Assembly: GCF_033095805.1 (NCBI RefSeq)
Contig: NZ_CP109901.1
Location: 1,302,001-1,366,000 of the forward strand
Length of the DNA: 64,000 bases
Origin: Serratia sp. UGAL515B_01
GTDB taxonomy: Bacteria > Pseudomonadota > Gammaproteobacteria > Enterobacterales > Enterobacteriaceae
Direction: 5' to 3'
Of the stretch, positions 1-10,365 are shown piece after piece. Within the stretch, counting starts at the first letter, position 1; the number at the start of each line of letters is the position of its first letter. The notes beneath the pieces were generated by a model. It saw only the letters and a list, made by a program, of their open reading frames with translations. It was not told the DNA's origin and made no database searches. The translations under genes were made by a program, and so were the position numbers.

Positions 1-80
1 CTAGTTATAGTGGCAGATTAGGCACAAAAAATGATGGGGAACAGGCGTTTTGCAGGATAAAAAAATGGTACATAAAATGA

Positions 81-106
81 AAAAACAGGGCGGAGGCCCT
101 GTTTTT
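81..106 (-). terminator. Rho-independent terminator of ompF
   Basis: An 8-bp perfect stem (84-91 with 96-103, loop GGAG) is flanked by an A-run on the left and a T-run on the right. It can therefore end transcription in both directions. It lies about 45 bp past the ompF stop codon, and on the minus strand the stem is followed by five or six T residues. Confidence 0.8.
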
Positions 107-148
107 TCACCAGCTGAATGACGACAAATCGTCATTCAGCCCAACAAC

Positions 149-1252
149 TTAGAACTGGTAAACCAGACCGGTGGCTACGATATTGTCAGTAGCGATACCG
201 TTAGCTTTGTAGAAGTCAGAGTCGTTTTCGTTCAACAGGTTGATTTTATAATCAACATAGGTAGACATATTTTTGTTGAAGGAATAAGTAGCGCCAACAT
301 CAATGTATTTAACCAGGTCTTTATCGTTGCCATAAACGGTGTTCAGATCCTTACCTTTAGACTGCAGGTAAGCGATTGATGGACGCAGGCCAAAGTCGAA
401 CTGGTACTGTGCTACAACTTCAATGTTCTGGGTTTTGTTCGCCACATTGAAAGGACTGTTTTTGTCACCATATGGCGTCATGTTGCGAGTCTCTGCATAC
501 ATGGTTGCCAAGTAAACGTTGTTAGCATCGTATTTAGCGCCAACGGTCCATGCATCGGCAACATTACCACCTGCAGTCGACAAATCTTTCTGACCAACAG
601 TACGGTTGGAAGAAGAGTATGCTGCACCTAAGCTAATGCCGGTGTCCATAATTGCATAGGTGGATGAAACACCGACACCGTCACCGTTTTGCTCTTTCAG
701 CTTACGGCCTTCGCTTTCATTTTTGCCTTGGTACTGCAGGGCAAAGTTCAAGCCATCTACCATGCCGAAGAAGTTTTTATTACGGTAAGTAGCAACACCG
801 TTTGCACGCTGAGTCATGAAGTTGTCGGTTTTGGTGTAAGTATCAGCACCAAACTCTGGCAGTAAATCTGTCCAGCTCTCAACATCATACAGTACGCCAT
901 AGTTGCGACCGTAGTCGACTGAACCGTAATCAGCAAACTTCAGACCAGCGAAGCCCAGACGAGTTTTGCTGCCTTCGGTGCCTTGAGATTCTGCGTGATT
1001 AGCAGCAAAGTTATATTCCCACTGGCCGTAACCGGTCAGTTCGCTATTAATTTGAGTTTCACCTTTGAAGCCGAAACGAACATAGGACTTGTCGCCATTA
1101 TCGCCATCGTTGTTAGAGAAGTAATGCAACCCAGCAGCTTTACCGTAAACATCCAGTTTATTGCCGTCTTTGTTGTAGATTTCTGCTGCGTTTGCTGCAC
1201 TAGCTGCTAATAGAGCTGGGATTACTACTGCAAGAATATTGCGCTTCATCAT
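149..1252 (-). CDS. ompF: Outer membrane porin OmpF
   Basis: General trimeric porin that lets small hydrophilic solutes cross the outer membrane. The 367-residue product starts [10 protein letters not shown], has a typical signal peptide ending ANA, and the mature protein begins [10 protein letters not shown] as in enterobacterial OmpF. It ends in a C-terminal phenylalanine (LVYQF), the BAM-recognised beta-signal. The frame is open 37 codons further upstream, but the start is placed at 1252 because the signal peptide begins there and a GAGGGT ribosome-binding site lies just before it. It sits directly downstream of asnS on the same strand, as in E. coli, with a terminator between. Assignment to OmpF rather than OmpC or PhoE rests mainly on this neighbourhood. 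Confidence 0.93.
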   Translation of the reverse strand: MMKRNILAVVIPALLAASAANAAEIYNKDGNKLDVYGKAAGLHYFSNNDGDNGDKSYVRFGFKGETQINSELTGYGQWEYNFAANHAESQGTEGSKTRLGFAGLKFADYGSVDYGRNYGVLYDVESWTDLLPEFGADTYTKTDNFMTQRANGVATYRNKNFFGMVDGLNFALQYQGKNESEGRKLKEQNGDGVGVSSTYAIMDTGISLGAAYSSSNRTVGQKDLSTAGGNVADAWTVGAKYDANNVYLATMYAETRNMTPYGDKNSPFNVANKTQNIEVVAQYQFDFGLRPSIAYLQSKGKDLNTVYGNDKDLVKYIDVGATYSFNKNMSTYVDYKINLLNENDSDFYKANGIATDNIVATGLVYQF

Positions 1253-1489
1253 TATTATTACCCTCATTGTGTTATTCGGACACCTTGCCACTGCCGCCAA
1301 TAATTCTTTTGGAACTATTATTGATAGATTGGTGTCGTCCTGTGTCTGCACGCAGTGTTCCACTCACGAGCAGGTTAATCTAGAGCGAAAATGATACTAA
1401 TGTCGTATTTGAGTTTCAGGAAGAAACTATATGTTACAATTTGTAAATTGTAGGGAACTTTGTGACATTGGTCAATAATAAAAAACGCT
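1253..1489 (-). promoter_or_regulatory. ompF promoter region with OmpR-like site
   Basis: Gene-free upstream region of ompF. The segment 1431-1451 is AT-rich and contains paired GTAACA/TTTACA half-sites (GTTACAATTTGTAAATTGT), which resemble tandem OmpR boxes at a suitable distance upstream of the expected leader. The long leader is also where the antisense RNA MicF acts in E. coli. The OmpR reading is an inference from motif and position. Confidence 0.45.
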
Positions 1490-1512
1490 AAAGGCCAGCT
1501 AAGCTGGCCTTT
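1490..1512 (-). terminator. asnS terminator
   Basis: A 10-bp GC-rich stem (AAAGGCCAGC paired with GCTGGCCTTT, loop TAA) lies 44 bp past the asnS stop. On the minus strand it is followed by TTTAGCGTTTTTT. Confidence 0.8.
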
Positions 1513-1555
1513 AAATTTATAGAATGGTGACTTAAAAGTTGTTCTAATTTATTGA

Positions 1556-2956
1556 TTAGAAGCTTGCATTACGTGGTGTGCGTGGGAATGGGATAACATC
1601 ACGAACGTTTTGCACCCCGGTTACATAAGCAATCAAACGCTCAAAGCCTAGGCCAAACCCTGAATGTGGTACGGTGCCGTAACGACGGAGGTCACGATAC
1701 CACCAATAATCCTCTTTGTTCAGGCCCATTTCTTGCAAACGTTGGTCGAGTACGTCGAGACGTTCCTCACGCTGTGAACCACCGATAATTTCACCAATGC
1801 CGGGTGCCAGAACGTCCATTGCTGCTACGGTTTTGCCGTCTTCGTTCATACGCATATAAAAGGCTTTGATATCTTTAGGATAGTTTTTGACGACCACTGG
1901 TGCCTTGAAGTGTTTTTCTGCAAGGTAACGCTCATGTTCAGATGAAAGATCAATACCCCAAGAAACCGGGTTCTCGAAGGTTTGACCAGAAGCAAGCAGG
2001 ATATTGACGGCTTCTGTATAGTCGACCTGAGCAAAATCGGAAGACACAAAACGTTTCAGTCGTTCAATCGCATCTTTATCTACGCGTTCAGCGAAGAATT
2101 GCAGATCATCAGCACGTTCATCAAGCACTGCTTGGAACACATACTTCAGCATACTCTCAGCCAGATTGGCAACATCGTCCAGGGTCGCGAAGGCGACTTC
2201 TGGTTCGACCATCCAAAATTCTGCCAGATGGCGACTTGTGTTAGAGTTTTCGGCACGGAAGGTTGGGCCAAAGGTGTAGACTTTAGACAGTGCGCAGGCA
2301 TAGGTTTCGCCATTTAGTTGACCAGATACGGTCAAAAAGGCTTCTTTCCCAAAGAAATCCTGGCTGAAATCGACATTACCTTTATCGGTGCGTGGCAGGT
2401 TTTCCATGTCTAATGTGGACACGCGGAACATTTCGCCAGCACCTTCAGTATCAGAAGCCGTGATCAGTGGAGTGGAAACCCAGAAATACCCGTTTTCATG
2501 AAAGAACCGGTGAATTGCCTGCGCCAGTGTGTGGCGAACACGTGCTACTGCACCGATCAGGTTGGTGCGAGGGCGCAGGTGGGCTACCTCTCTCAGATAT
2601 TCAATGCTGTGGCGTTTAGCCGCCATCGGGTAGGTATCGGGATCGTCAACCCAACCGACAACATTGACTGAAGTTGCCTGCAGTTCGAAACTCTGGCCTT
2701 CGCCTGGAGATGCCACCACTGTACCGGTAATTTCAACAGAACAGCCCGTTGTCAGGTGCAGAACTTCATCCTGATAATTCGGCAGAGAATGGTTAACGAC
2801 GGCCTGTAACGGATCAAAGCAGGAACCGTCATAAACGGCGAGGAAGGAGATACCGGCTTTAGAATCTCTCCGGGTACGTACCCAGCCGCGCACGGTGACT
2901 TCACTGCCAACCCTGGCACGACCTTGCAGTACGTCGACTACAGGCACTACGCTCAT
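1556..2956 (-). CDS. asnS: Asparaginyl-tRNA synthetase
   Basis: Class IIb aminoacyl-tRNA synthetase that charges tRNA-Asn in the cytoplasm. It has 466 residues, the E. coli length. The N-terminal OB-fold anticodon-binding domain covers roughly residues 15-110 ([13 protein letters not shown] onward, then [14 protein letters not shown]). The catalytic domain follows, with motif 2 around [17 protein letters not shown] and motif 3 around [12 protein letters not shown] near the C-terminus. The longer frame adds 13 residues with no homology, so the start at 2956 is preferred, with an AGAGAG sequence upstream. Near-identical to the E. coli protein along its whole length. Confidence 0.97.
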   Translation of the reverse strand: MSVVPVVDVLQGRARVGSEVTVRGWVRTRRDSKAGISFLAVYDGSCFDPLQAVVNHSLPNYQDEVLHLTTGCSVEITGTVVASPGEGQSFELQATSVNVVGWVDDPDTYPMAAKRHSIEYLREVAHLRPRTNLIGAVARVRHTLAQAIHRFFHENGYFWVSTPLITASDTEGAGEMFRVSTLDMENLPRTDKGNVDFSQDFFGKEAFLTVSGQLNGETYACALSKVYTFGPTFRAENSNTSRHLAEFWMVEPEVAFATLDDVANLAESMLKYVFQAVLDERADDLQFFAERVDKDAIERLKRFVSSDFAQVDYTEAVNILLASGQTFENPVSWGIDLSSEHERYLAEKHFKAPVVVKNYPKDIKAFYMRMNEDGKTVAAMDVLAPGIGEIIGGSQREERLDVLDQRLQEMGLNKEDYWWYRDLRRYGTVPHSGFGLGFERLIAYVTGVQNVRDVIPFPRTPRNASF

Positions 2957-2996
2957 AGATTTCTCTCTTGTAAGTTTTGGTTCAGAAATGGCCATA

Positions 2997-3113
2997 ACCC
3001 GTCATTTTCAAGCTGTAGCATTGTTATCTGCACTCGTCCCTGCCATTAAACAGAATCAAGTATTAGAGCAAGAATGAACAGGCTGCGTGGCAACAACTTG
3101 AAATCCATAGGGG
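2997..3113. repeat. Degenerate intergenic palindromic repeat
   Basis: Inverted ends (TTTTCAAGCTGTAGC at 3005-3019 and the reverse of GGCAACAACTTGAAAT near 3089-3104), with an ACCCGTCA outer motif, bound about 115 bp of non-coding DNA between asnS and pncB. This layout matches the family of roughly 120-bp palindromic repeats scattered in Serratia and Yersinia intergenic regions, here much decayed. The rest of the 413-bp interval (2957-3369) shows no gene. Confidence 0.4.
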
Positions 3114-3334
3114 ATAACAACCCAAGAATTTGGGGATAATGCTATGTTACTTGCCGCGTTGCAGAGCACAAGCAGAAATCGCCAGAATTGCACAACATTT
3201 ATCGCTAGAGAAGAAGCCGTGTACACCCTGATTGCAGAAGTCAGGCACGTCGGATAGTACTTACTGTGTTCCCACAGCTTGAAAAATTCAGGGTATCTTT
3301 GATGCATGCGTATAATAGTAGAAAGAAAATAGAG

Positions 3335-3363
3335 AAGCCGGTTTTTGGGAGGGTAACCGGCTT
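3335..3363 (-). terminator. pncB terminator
   Basis: A 9-bp stem (AAGCCGGTT at 3335-3343 with AACCGGCTT at 3355-3363) starts 6 bp past the pncB stop. On the minus strand it is followed by a T-rich tract (CTCTATTTTCTTTC). Confidence 0.6.
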
Positions 3364-3369
3364 GAGCCA

Positions 3370-4575
3370 TTAACTGGCTTTCTTCACCAATGGCAGGTCG
3401 AAAGCCTTACGCAATGCTTTTACAAAAGCTTGGTCATGACAGATGGTTTTGCCAGGGCTATCAGAAAGTTTGGCAACCGGTTTACCGTTACATTCCACTA
3501 GTTTGATGACGATGTTCAATGGGTTGATACCGGGAATATCGCAGGTGAGACGTGTACCGATACCGAAGACAAGATTGATGCGCCGATCAAAATGACGATA
3601 CAGTGTTAATGCTTTATCCAGATCCAGATTGTCCGAAAAAACCAACGTTTTGCTCGTTGGGTCAATCCCCAGTTTCTGGTAGTGAGCGATGGCTTTTTCA
3701 CCCCATTCGAATGGATCGCCAGAATCATGCCGTAACCCCTGATAACGTTGGGCAAATTGGATGCCAAAATCACGTAAAAATGCATCCATAGTAATACAAT
3801 CGGTGAGTGCGACACCTAGCAGGTCGGGGTATTCATCAAGCCAAGCTTGAAGTGCTGCAAGTTGGCTATTGGCTAGTACCGGGCTAATTTGCTGATGTGC
3901 TTGGAACCATTCATGAGCTTGAGTGCCAACAGGAGCCAGTGCTAACTGATGTGCTAAATCGTAGTTGCTGGTGCCAACCAGATAAGGGAATTCATTTTTC
4001 AGGGTACTGACGATAGCGTGTTGTACTTCTTTTGAAAAGCGGCGACGGGTACCAAAGTCCATCAGTTTGAAGCGCGATATATCAAGGTTCGCACTGGCCT
4101 GTTTGAATTGTGCGAGCTTGCTGCGCAACTGGTTTATGGCCATTTCTGGTGTTGCCTGTGGCGAGCGGTGGCGATGCACCACCTCACTGATCACGGCAAG
4201 CAAAGGCACTTCCCACATGATCACTTCGCACCAACGACCGGCGGTGTGGATTTGTAGTATACCGTCGTGATTTTCTATTCTGACTTGCTGTGGGTCGTAA
4301 CGGAAATCACGCAACCAGTTAAGGTAATCCTGATGAAAGAAAGGCAGACCGGAAAGATAGTCGAATTCGGCTTCAGTTAGCGTCAGTTGCCCCATCGAGG
4401 CCACCTGTGCACGGATCTCGTCGACATACTCGCCCAGCAGTTCGTTGCCGCGGCAACGGAATTCTGCCGCAACCGTAACTGCGGGGTAGCGATGGAACAC
4501 TGCTTGCTGCATATGAAGCTTATAGGCATCAGTATCAAGCAATGAAGTCAAAATCGGGGAAGCGTATAGAGTCAT
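3370..4575 (-). CDS. pncB: Nicotinate phosphoribosyltransferase
   Basis: Joins nicotinate with PRPP to give nicotinate mononucleotide, at the cost of ATP, in the Preiss-Handler NAD salvage pathway. The 401-residue product aligns with E. coli PncB end to end. Visible landmarks are the N-terminal [16 protein letters not shown], the FGTRRRFS phosphoribosyl-binding region, and the [13 protein letters not shown] segment that carries the histidine phosphorylated in this family. The C-terminus ([12 protein letters not shown]) also matches. It is divergent from pepN across a 400-bp gap, as in E. coli. Regulation by NadR is known for the family, but I could not identify a convincing box here. Confidence 0.96.
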   Translation of the reverse strand: MTLYASPILTSLLDTDAYKLHMQQAVFHRYPAVTVAAEFRCRGNELLGEYVDEIRAQVASMGQLTLTEAEFDYLSGLPFFHQDYLNWLRDFRYDPQQVRIENHDGILQIHTAGRWCEVIMWEVPLLAVISEVVHRHRSPQATPEMAINQLRSKLAQFKQASANLDISRFKLMDFGTRRRFSKEVQHAIVSTLKNEFPYLVGTSNYDLAHQLALAPVGTQAHEWFQAHQQISPVLANSQLAALQAWLDEYPDLLGVALTDCITMDAFLRDFGIQFAQRYQGLRHDSGDPFEWGEKAIAHYQKLGIDPTSKTLVFSDNLDLDKALTLYRHFDRRINLVFGIGTRLTCDIPGINPLNIVIKLVECNGKPVAKLSDSPGKTICHDQAFVKALRKAFDLPLVKKAS

Positions 4576-4975
4576 ATCGCGTTACAGCATCCTCGTCAGG
4601 CACTTGTCCAAATCCGGATAATGATAAAAAGTGCGGGGAGTATACCCGGATTATCTTGTTATTGAAGTCTCATGACACCACAAATGACTGGAACGGGTCG
4701 AGAATAAAACGTGCCTTTATGGGTTCAGGTTTTTTTGGCCAGTGACGAAAAGCTAAATTATCCAACGTACTTAGTTACTTAGTCTATTTAACGATAAATA
4801 TTATGAGGTTAATTATTTTAAACACAACCTAGATAAAATGGGTTGATCTATGGGATTTTAAAATGTCTGTGATAGAGTTTATTGGCGATTGGGCTATCAG
4901 TGAACAGGGCCCAGCAATGGGGCAGAACGTTCAAATCTTACGACCTGCCACTTACCGAGACTTCAAAGGTTTTTT
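4576..4975. other. pncB-pepN divergent intergenic region
   Basis: A 400-bp gap between divergent genes that must hold both promoters. It is AT-rich around 4750-4860. No open reading frame with family features, repeat or clear operator is visible. Confidence 0.5.
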
Positions 4976-7591
4976 ATGACACAACAGCTACAGGCGAAGT
5001 TTCGCCACGATTATCGTGCACCGGATTACACCATTACAGACATCGATTTGGATTTTGAACTGGATGCAGAAACTACGCGCGTCACTGCCGTCAGCCAGTT
5101 CAAACGTCAAGGAGGAACTGACGTTCCACTAATCCTCTATGGGGATGATTTGACGCTTGTGAGTATTCAAGTCGATGGGCAGCCGTGGAGTACCTACCGG
5201 CAACAAGATAACCAGCTGGTCGTTGAACAGTTACCTGCGCAATTTACTCTCACCATCGTGAATGATATTCACCCAGCCAAAAATAGCGCGCTTGAAGGAT
5301 TATACCTGTCTGGCGAGGCGCTATGCACGCAATGTGAGGCTGAAGGGTTCCGCCACATCACTTATTATCTGGATCGTCCAGATGTACTTGCCCGTTTTAC
5401 CACCCGCATTGTGGCCGATAAGGCCCCTTACCCTTTCCTGCTCTCAAATGGTAACCGTGTTGCCCAAGGGGAACTGGAAAATGGACGCCACTGGGTCAAA
5501 TGGCAGGATCCTTTCCCGAAACCGAGTTACTTGTTTGCACTGGTTGCTGGTGACTTTGATGTTCTCCGCGATACGTTCACCACACGTTCGGGCAGAAAAG
5601 TCGCGTTAGAGCTTTTTGTTGATCGTGGCAACTTAGACCGTGCTGACTGGGCCATGACTTCGCTGAAAAACTCGATGAAATGGGATGAAACCCGGTTTGG
5701 CCTGGAATACGATCTGGACATTTATATGATTGTCGCCGTGGATTTCTTCAACATGGGGGCAATGGAAAACAAAGGGTTAAATATTTTTAACTCGAAATAT
5801 GTCTTGGCAAAAGCGGAAACGGCAACCGATAAAGACTACTTGAATATCGAATCGGTGATTGGCCACGAATATTTCCATAACTGGACCGGCAACCGTGTCA
5901 CATGCCGTGACTGGTTCCAGCTCAGCCTGAAAGAGGGCCTGACAGTATTCCGCGATCAGGAGTTCAGTTCAGATCTGGGTTCCCGTTCCGTTAATCGTAT
6001 TAATAATGTGCGGATCATGCGTGGCGCGCAGTTTGCCGAAGATGCCAGTCCGATGGCTCACTCTATTCGTCCAGATAAAGTTATAGAAATGAATAACTTC
6101 TATACTTTGACTGTTTATGAAAAGGGTTCGGAAGTGATCCGCATGATGCATACCCTGTTGGGAGAACAACAATTTCAGGCGGGAATGCAGCTCTATTTTG
6201 AACGTCACGACGGCAGTGCGGCAACCTGCGATGACTTTGTACAGGCGATGGAAGATGCTTCTAATGTCGATCTTTCGCTGTTTCGTCGTTGGTACAGCCA
6301 GTCAGGTACACCAGTGCTGACGGTTCGTGATGACTACAGCGCTGAGCGTCAACAATATTGCTTGCATGTCAGTCAGAAGACGGAACCGACCGCAGATCAG
6401 CAAGAAAAGTTGCCATTGCATATTCCGTTTGATATTGAACTTTATGATAGCGAAGGCAATGTGATTGCTTTGCAGAAAGAAGGTTCGCCGATAAATAACG
6501 TCCTCAATGTTACTGCAACTGAACAGACTTTTGTATTCGATGGCATTGCACACAAACCTGTGCCTTCGTTATTGCGTGAGTTTTCCGCGCCGGTGAAGCT
6601 GGATTACCCTTACAGCGATCAACAGCTGACTTTTCTGATGCAACACGCGCGTAACGAGTTTTCCCGTTGGGATGCGGCGCAAAGCTTACTGGCAATTTAT
6701 ATCAAACAGAACGTAGCCAATTATCAGCAGAAACAGCCGCTGACGTTGCCACTTCACGTAACCGATGCCTTCCGCACTGTGCTGTTGGATGAAAAGCTGG
6801 ATCCTGCTTTGGCGGCACAGATCCTCACTTTGCCTTCGGAAACAGAAATAGCCGAATTGTTCACCACTATCGATCCTGACGCGATCGCAGCGGTGCATGA
6901 ATCAATCACGCGTTGTTTAGCAGAAGAGATGGCTGACGAATGGTTGGCCGTATATCACGCCAATAAAATTGACGGTTATCGCGTTGAACATCGCGATATA
7001 GCTAAGCGCTCGCTGCGTAATACTTGCCTCCACTATTTGGCCTTTGGTGATGTGACAATGGCTGATACATTGGTGGCAAAACAGTTCCACCAGGCTGATA
7101 ACATGACTGACGCGCTGGCGGCATTGACTTCTGCAGTAGCGGCGCAATTGCCTTGCCGTGATGTGTTGATGGCAGAGTTTGATGAGCGTTGGCATCATGA
7201 TGGCTTGGTGATGGATAAATGGTTTATGTTGCAAGCCACCAGCCCTGCTGCGAAAGTGCTTGATAACGTACGTACTTTGCTGCAACACCGCTCTTTCAGT
7301 CTCAGCAACCCCAATCGTACTCGTTCACTGATAGGCGCGTTTGCTTCAGCTAACCCGTCTGCATTCCATGCGGCAGATGGCAGTGGTTATCAGTTCCTGG
7401 TGGAGATCCTTAGCGAGCTTAACCAGCGTAACCCGCAAGTTGCTGCGCGTCTGATTGAACCATTGATCCGGCTCAAGCGCTATGATGCCTCTCGGCAAAC
7501 CTTGATGCGCCAGGCACTCGAACAATTGAAGTGCTTGGAAAACCTGTCTGGTGATCTCTACGAGAAGATCGTTAAGGCGTTAGGCGCGTAA
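4976..7591 (+). CDS. pepN: Aminopeptidase N
   Basis: Cytoplasmic zinc metallo-aminopeptidase of the M1 family and a major broad-specificity aminopeptidase in enterobacteria. It has 871 residues against 870 in E. coli. The substrate-anchoring GAMEN motif lies at about residues 261-265. The zinc site HEYFHNW begins at residue 297, with the third ligand glutamate in the following helix (KEGLTVF). The C-terminal helical domain is complete. The start ATG at 4976 follows a short purine-rich stretch (CAAAGG). It is transcribed alone and ends in a strong hairpin shared with ssuB. Confidence 0.97.
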   Translation: MTQQLQAKFRHDYRAPDYTITDIDLDFELDAETTRVTAVSQFKRQGGTDVPLILYGDDLTLVSIQVDGQPWSTYRQQDNQLVVEQLPAQFTLTIVNDIHPAKNSALEGLYLSGEALCTQCEAEGFRHITYYLDRPDVLARFTTRIVADKAPYPFLLSNGNRVAQGELENGRHWVKWQDPFPKPSYLFALVAGDFDVLRDTFTTRSGRKVALELFVDRGNLDRADWAMTSLKNSMKWDETRFGLEYDLDIYMIVAVDFFNMGAMENKGLNIFNSKYVLAKAETATDKDYLNIESVIGHEYFHNWTGNRVTCRDWFQLSLKEGLTVFRDQEFSSDLGSRSVNRINNVRIMRGAQFAEDASPMAHSIRPDKVIEMNNFYTLTVYEKGSEVIRMMHTLLGEQQFQAGMQLYFERHDGSAATCDDFVQAMEDASNVDLSLFRRWYSQSGTPVLTVRDDYSAERQQYCLHVSQKTEPTADQQEKLPLHIPFDIELYDSEGNVIALQKEGSPINNVLNVTATEQTFVFDGIAHKPVPSLLREFSAPVKLDYPYSDQQLTFLMQHARNEFSRWDAAQSLLAIYIKQNVANYQQKQPLTLPLHVTDAFRTVLLDEKLDPALAAQILTLPSETEIAELFTTIDPDAIAAVHESITRCLAEEMADEWLAVYHANKIDGYRVEHRDIAKRSLRNTCLHYLAFGDVTMADTLVAKQFHQADNMTDALAALTSAVAAQLPCRDVLMAEFDERWHHDGLVMDKWFMLQATSPAAKVLDNVRTLLQHRSFSLSNPNRTRSLIGAFASANPSAFHAADGSGYQFLVEILSELNQRNPQVAARLIEPLIRLKRYDASRQTLMRQALEQLKCLENLSGDLYEKIVKALGA

Positions 7592-7627
7592 AAGCAAGAG
7601 GGACGGCATTTACCGTCCCTCTTGCTT
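7592..7627. terminator. Bidirectional terminator between pepN and ssuB
   Basis: A 15-bp perfect stem (7592-7606 with 7613-7627) separates the convergent pepN and ssuB genes and overlaps the ssuB stop codon by two bases. T-runs on either side are weak, so it may act as a shared convergent stop or as an mRNA-stabilising 3' hairpin. Confidence 0.6.
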
Positions 7628-8399
7628 AATTGGCTCGCCGGTTGGAAATATTAATGGCCCGTTGTGGTGACATTACTCTTTCCAACACCTCCGCTTCCAG
7701 TTCTGCCAGCTTTGTTGATCCTTTACGACGAGGTCGCGGCAAATCAATGGCCAAATCTAGCCCGATTTGGCTATTCTCGATCAGGAGTACTCGATCTGCC
7801 AAGGCGAGAGCTTCACTGACATCATGGGTGACCAGTAGAACAGTGAAACCATGTTGCTGCCAGAGATCTTCAATCAGCCCTTGCATCTCAATACGTGTTA
7901 ATGCGTCTAATGCACCCAGTGGTTCATCCAGTAATAAGAGCCGTGGGCGGTGAATCAACGCGCGAGCTAATGCCACACGTTGTTTTTGTCCACCGGATAA
8001 TGCCGCTGGCCATTCGTTAGCACGTTCTGCCAATCCGACTGTGGCTAGAACTTGTCGTGCGTTATCATGCCAGTTTCCACGTAAGCCAAGTCCCACGTTA
8101 TCAATCACCCTCTTCCAGGGAAGCAAACGTGCATCCTGAAACATTAGCCGTGTATCATCTTTAGCGTGACTCAGTGGCGCGTTACCGCTCAGCAATTTTC
8201 CTTCACTGACGGTTTCCAATCCAGCGAGAAGACGCAGTAGAGTGCTTTTTCCGCAGCCACTGCGGCCGACTACTGCAACGAACTGGCCTGCCGTGATCCT
8301 CAGTTCTAAATTGTCCAAAACGGTACGCTGGCCATAACGTTTGGCAATAGACTCTAAGGTGATGGGGGTTCCCTGTACGAGGCGAGTCGGAACTGTCAT
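7626..8399 (-). CDS. ssuB: Aliphatic sulfonate ABC transporter ATPase
   Basis: ATP-binding subunit of the SsuABC importer for alkanesulfonates, used as a sulfur source when sulfate is scarce. The 257-residue product has Walker [11 protein letters not shown], signature [15 protein letters not shown], Walker [16 protein letters not shown] and an H-loop VTHDVSEAL. The start at 8399 is chosen because its ATG overlaps the ssuC stop in an ATGA, whereas the longer frame adds 16 unrelated residues. It is the last gene of the ssuEADCB operon. Confidence 0.93.
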   Translation of the reverse strand: MTVPTRLVQGTPITLESIAKRYGQRTVLDNLELRITAGQFVAVVGRSGCGKSTLLRLLAGLETVSEGKLLSGNAPLSHAKDDTRLMFQDARLLPWKRVIDNVGLGLRGNWHDNARQVLATVGLAERANEWPAALSGGQKQRVALARALIHRPRLLLLDEPLGALDALTRIEMQGLIEDLWQQHGFTVLLVTHDVSEALALADRVLLIENSQIGLDLAIDLPRPRRKGSTKLAELEAEVLERVMSPQRAINISNRRAN

Positions 8400-9190
8400 G
8401 GTGCTTCTCCAGATTTCAATTGATAAGCCGGATGCCAGCGTAGCCATAGACGCTCAAGTAATTGCGCACTGGCGTCCGCCAGTTTGCCAAGCAGGGCATA
8501 CAGAACGATGGCAACCACAACCACATCGGTTTGCAGGAATTCACGTGCATTCATGGCCAGATAACCAATCCCAGAGTTGGCGGAAATGGTTTCGGCAACG
8601 ATCAGAGTCAGCCACATAAACCCGAGAGAGAAACGCACACCGACCATGATGGAAGGCAGCGCCCCAGGTAAAACAACGTGGATAAACAAGCGAAAGCCTC
8701 TCAATCCGTAACTCCGTGCCATTTCTAACAGGCCACGATCGATATTTTTGATGCCGTGATAAGTGTTCAGATAGATAGGGAATAGGGTACCAAGAGCAAC
8801 CAGGAATATTTTTGCCGATTCATCAATACCGAACCACAAGATCACCAGTGGGATGAGTGCGAGGTGCGGAATATTTCGGATCATCTGAACCGAACTATCG
8901 AGTAATTTTTCTCCCCAATGGGTCAAACCGGTGATGAGGCCCAATACTAATCCGATGCTGCCACCGATACTGAAGCCAATCAGTGCGCGCCAACTGCTAA
9001 TACTCAGGTGTTGCCACAGCTCGCCAGTTTTGGTCAGCGCCCAAAATGCACTTGCTACGGTACTGGGGGCCGGTAAGATGCGGTTAGACAACCAACCTGC
9101 CTCAACCGCAAGTTGCCAGAAGATCACCAACACCACTGGCAATGTCCAAGGGGCCATCTGTTGCAGAATACGTTGTGCACCGATTGTCAT
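8396..9190 (-). CDS. ssuC: Aliphatic sulfonate ABC transporter permease
   Basis: Inner-membrane permease of the SsuABC sulfonate importer. It has 264 residues with about six hydrophobic segments and a binding-protein-dependent permease loop near the C-terminal third ([24 protein letters not shown]), which contacts the ATPase. The gene overlaps ssuB by 4 bp and follows ssuD with an 11-bp gap, so the genes are co-transcribed and translationally coupled. Confidence 0.94.
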   Translation of the reverse strand: MTIGAQRILQQMAPWTLPVVLVIFWQLAVEAGWLSNRILPAPSTVASAFWALTKTGELWQHLSISSWRALIGFSIGGSIGLVLGLITGLTHWGEKLLDSSVQMIRNIPHLALIPLVILWFGIDESAKIFLVALGTLFPIYLNTYHGIKNIDRGLLEMARSYGLRGFRLFIHVVLPGALPSIMVGVRFSLGFMWLTLIVAETISANSGIGYLAMNAREFLQTDVVVVAIVLYALLGKLADASAQLLERLWLRWHPAYQLKSGEAP

Positions 9191-9201
9191 CGTTATCCTC
9201 C

Positions 9202-10350
9202 CTAGCTTTGTGATACTTTTTGTGGAACGTAAATATTGGCGATGGCTTCACCCTGTGGCTTAATTGTATGCCGTTGGGTGGGTATCTCTGTGGCGGCCAG
9301 ATCAAGATGTGGAAATAGTAGTTCCGCAACACGATAGGCTTCTTCAAGATGTGGGTAACCTGAGAGTACAAAAGTATCGATGCCCAGATCGGCGTATTCC
9401 TGAATACGCTCCGCAACTGTTGGCCCATCGCCCACCAATGCAGTACCTGCACCACCGCGCACTAGCCCCACTCCAGCCCACAGGTTAGGGCTTATTTCCA
9501 GGTTATCTTTCTTACCACCATGGAGTGCCGCCATGCGTTGCTGACCGACAGAGTCGAAACGTGCGAACGCTTTTTGTGCATCGGCTATGGTTTGCTCATC
9601 CAAATTGGCGATTAAACGATTGGCTGCTCGCCATGCTTCCTCTGTGGTTTCACGCACAATAACGTGCAAGCGAATGCCAAAACGCACCTTTCTTCCTTTT
9701 GCGGCCGCTTTAGCACGTACTGCTTCGATTTTTTCTTTCACCTGTGCAGGTGTTTCTCCCCAAGTTAGATAAAGTTCAACCTGCTCAGCGGCCAGTTCTT
9801 GTGCTGCCGGCGAGGAACCCCCAAAGTACAGCTGAGGGCGGGGTTGTTGCACCGGTGGGAATAGCAGCTTGGCTCCTTTGACATGAATGTGTTTGCCGGC
9901 AAAATCCACGGTTTCACCTTCCATGATTTTGCGCCAAACGTGCGTAAATTCGGCAGAGGCCTCGTATCGTTCCGCATGATTAAGATGCAGCCCTTCTGCT
10001 GCTAACTCTTCGGGATCGCCGCCGGTCACCAGATTGAACAATGCACGACCGTTGGAAAGGCGATCGAGCGTGGCCGCCTGCCTTGCCGCGAGAGTTGGGG
10101 AAAGGATCCCTGGACGAAGCGCGACCAAAAATTTTAGTCGCTGCGTAACGGGGATCAGCGATGCTGCGACTAACCAAGAGTCTTCGCATGAGCGTCCCGT
10201 CGGGATCAGTACCCCACCGAATCCAAGCCGATCAGCGGCCTGCGCAATTTGCTGCAGGTAGCCATGATCGACTGCGCGAGCTCCTTCAGTACTGCCCAGA
10301 TAATGTCCGTCCCCGTGGGTGGGTAAAAACCAGAACACATTAATACTCAT
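9202..10350 (-). CDS. ssuD: FMNH2-dependent alkanesulfonate monooxygenase
   Basis: Cleaves alkanesulfonates to an aldehyde and sulfite using reduced FMN delivered by SsuE and molecular oxygen. The 382-residue protein is a bacterial-luciferase-like TIM barrel. The N-terminus ([19 protein letters not shown]) and the [13 protein letters not shown] loop ([13 protein letters not shown]) match the family, and the conserved arginine-rich substrate region is intact. It lies between ssuA and ssuC in the operon with short gaps on both sides. Confidence 0.95.
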   Translation of the reverse strand: MSINVFWFLPTHGDGHYLGSTEGARAVDHGYLQQIAQAADRLGFGGVLIPTGRSCEDSWLVAASLIPVTQRLKFLVALRPGILSPTLAARQAATLDRLSNGRALFNLVTGGDPEELAAEGLHLNHAERYEASAEFTHVWRKIMEGETVDFAGKHIHVKGAKLLFPPVQQPRPQLYFGGSSPAAQELAAEQVELYLTWGETPAQVKEKIEAVRAKAAAKGRKVRFGIRLHVIVRETTEEAWRAANRLIANLDEQTIADAQKAFARFDSVGQQRMAALHGGKKDNLEISPNLWAGVGLVRGGAGTALVGDGPTVAERIQEYADLGIDTFVLSGYPHLEEAYRVAELLFPHLDLAATEIPTQRHTIKPQGEAIANIYVPQKVSQS

Positions 10351-10365
10351 AATAAGCTCTCCTGA

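Noticed and set aside
3056..3370. 104-codon minus-strand frame between asnS and pncB
   Set aside because: It has no family features, covers a decayed palindromic repeat and the pncB terminator, and its stop falls within the repeat. Judged spurious.
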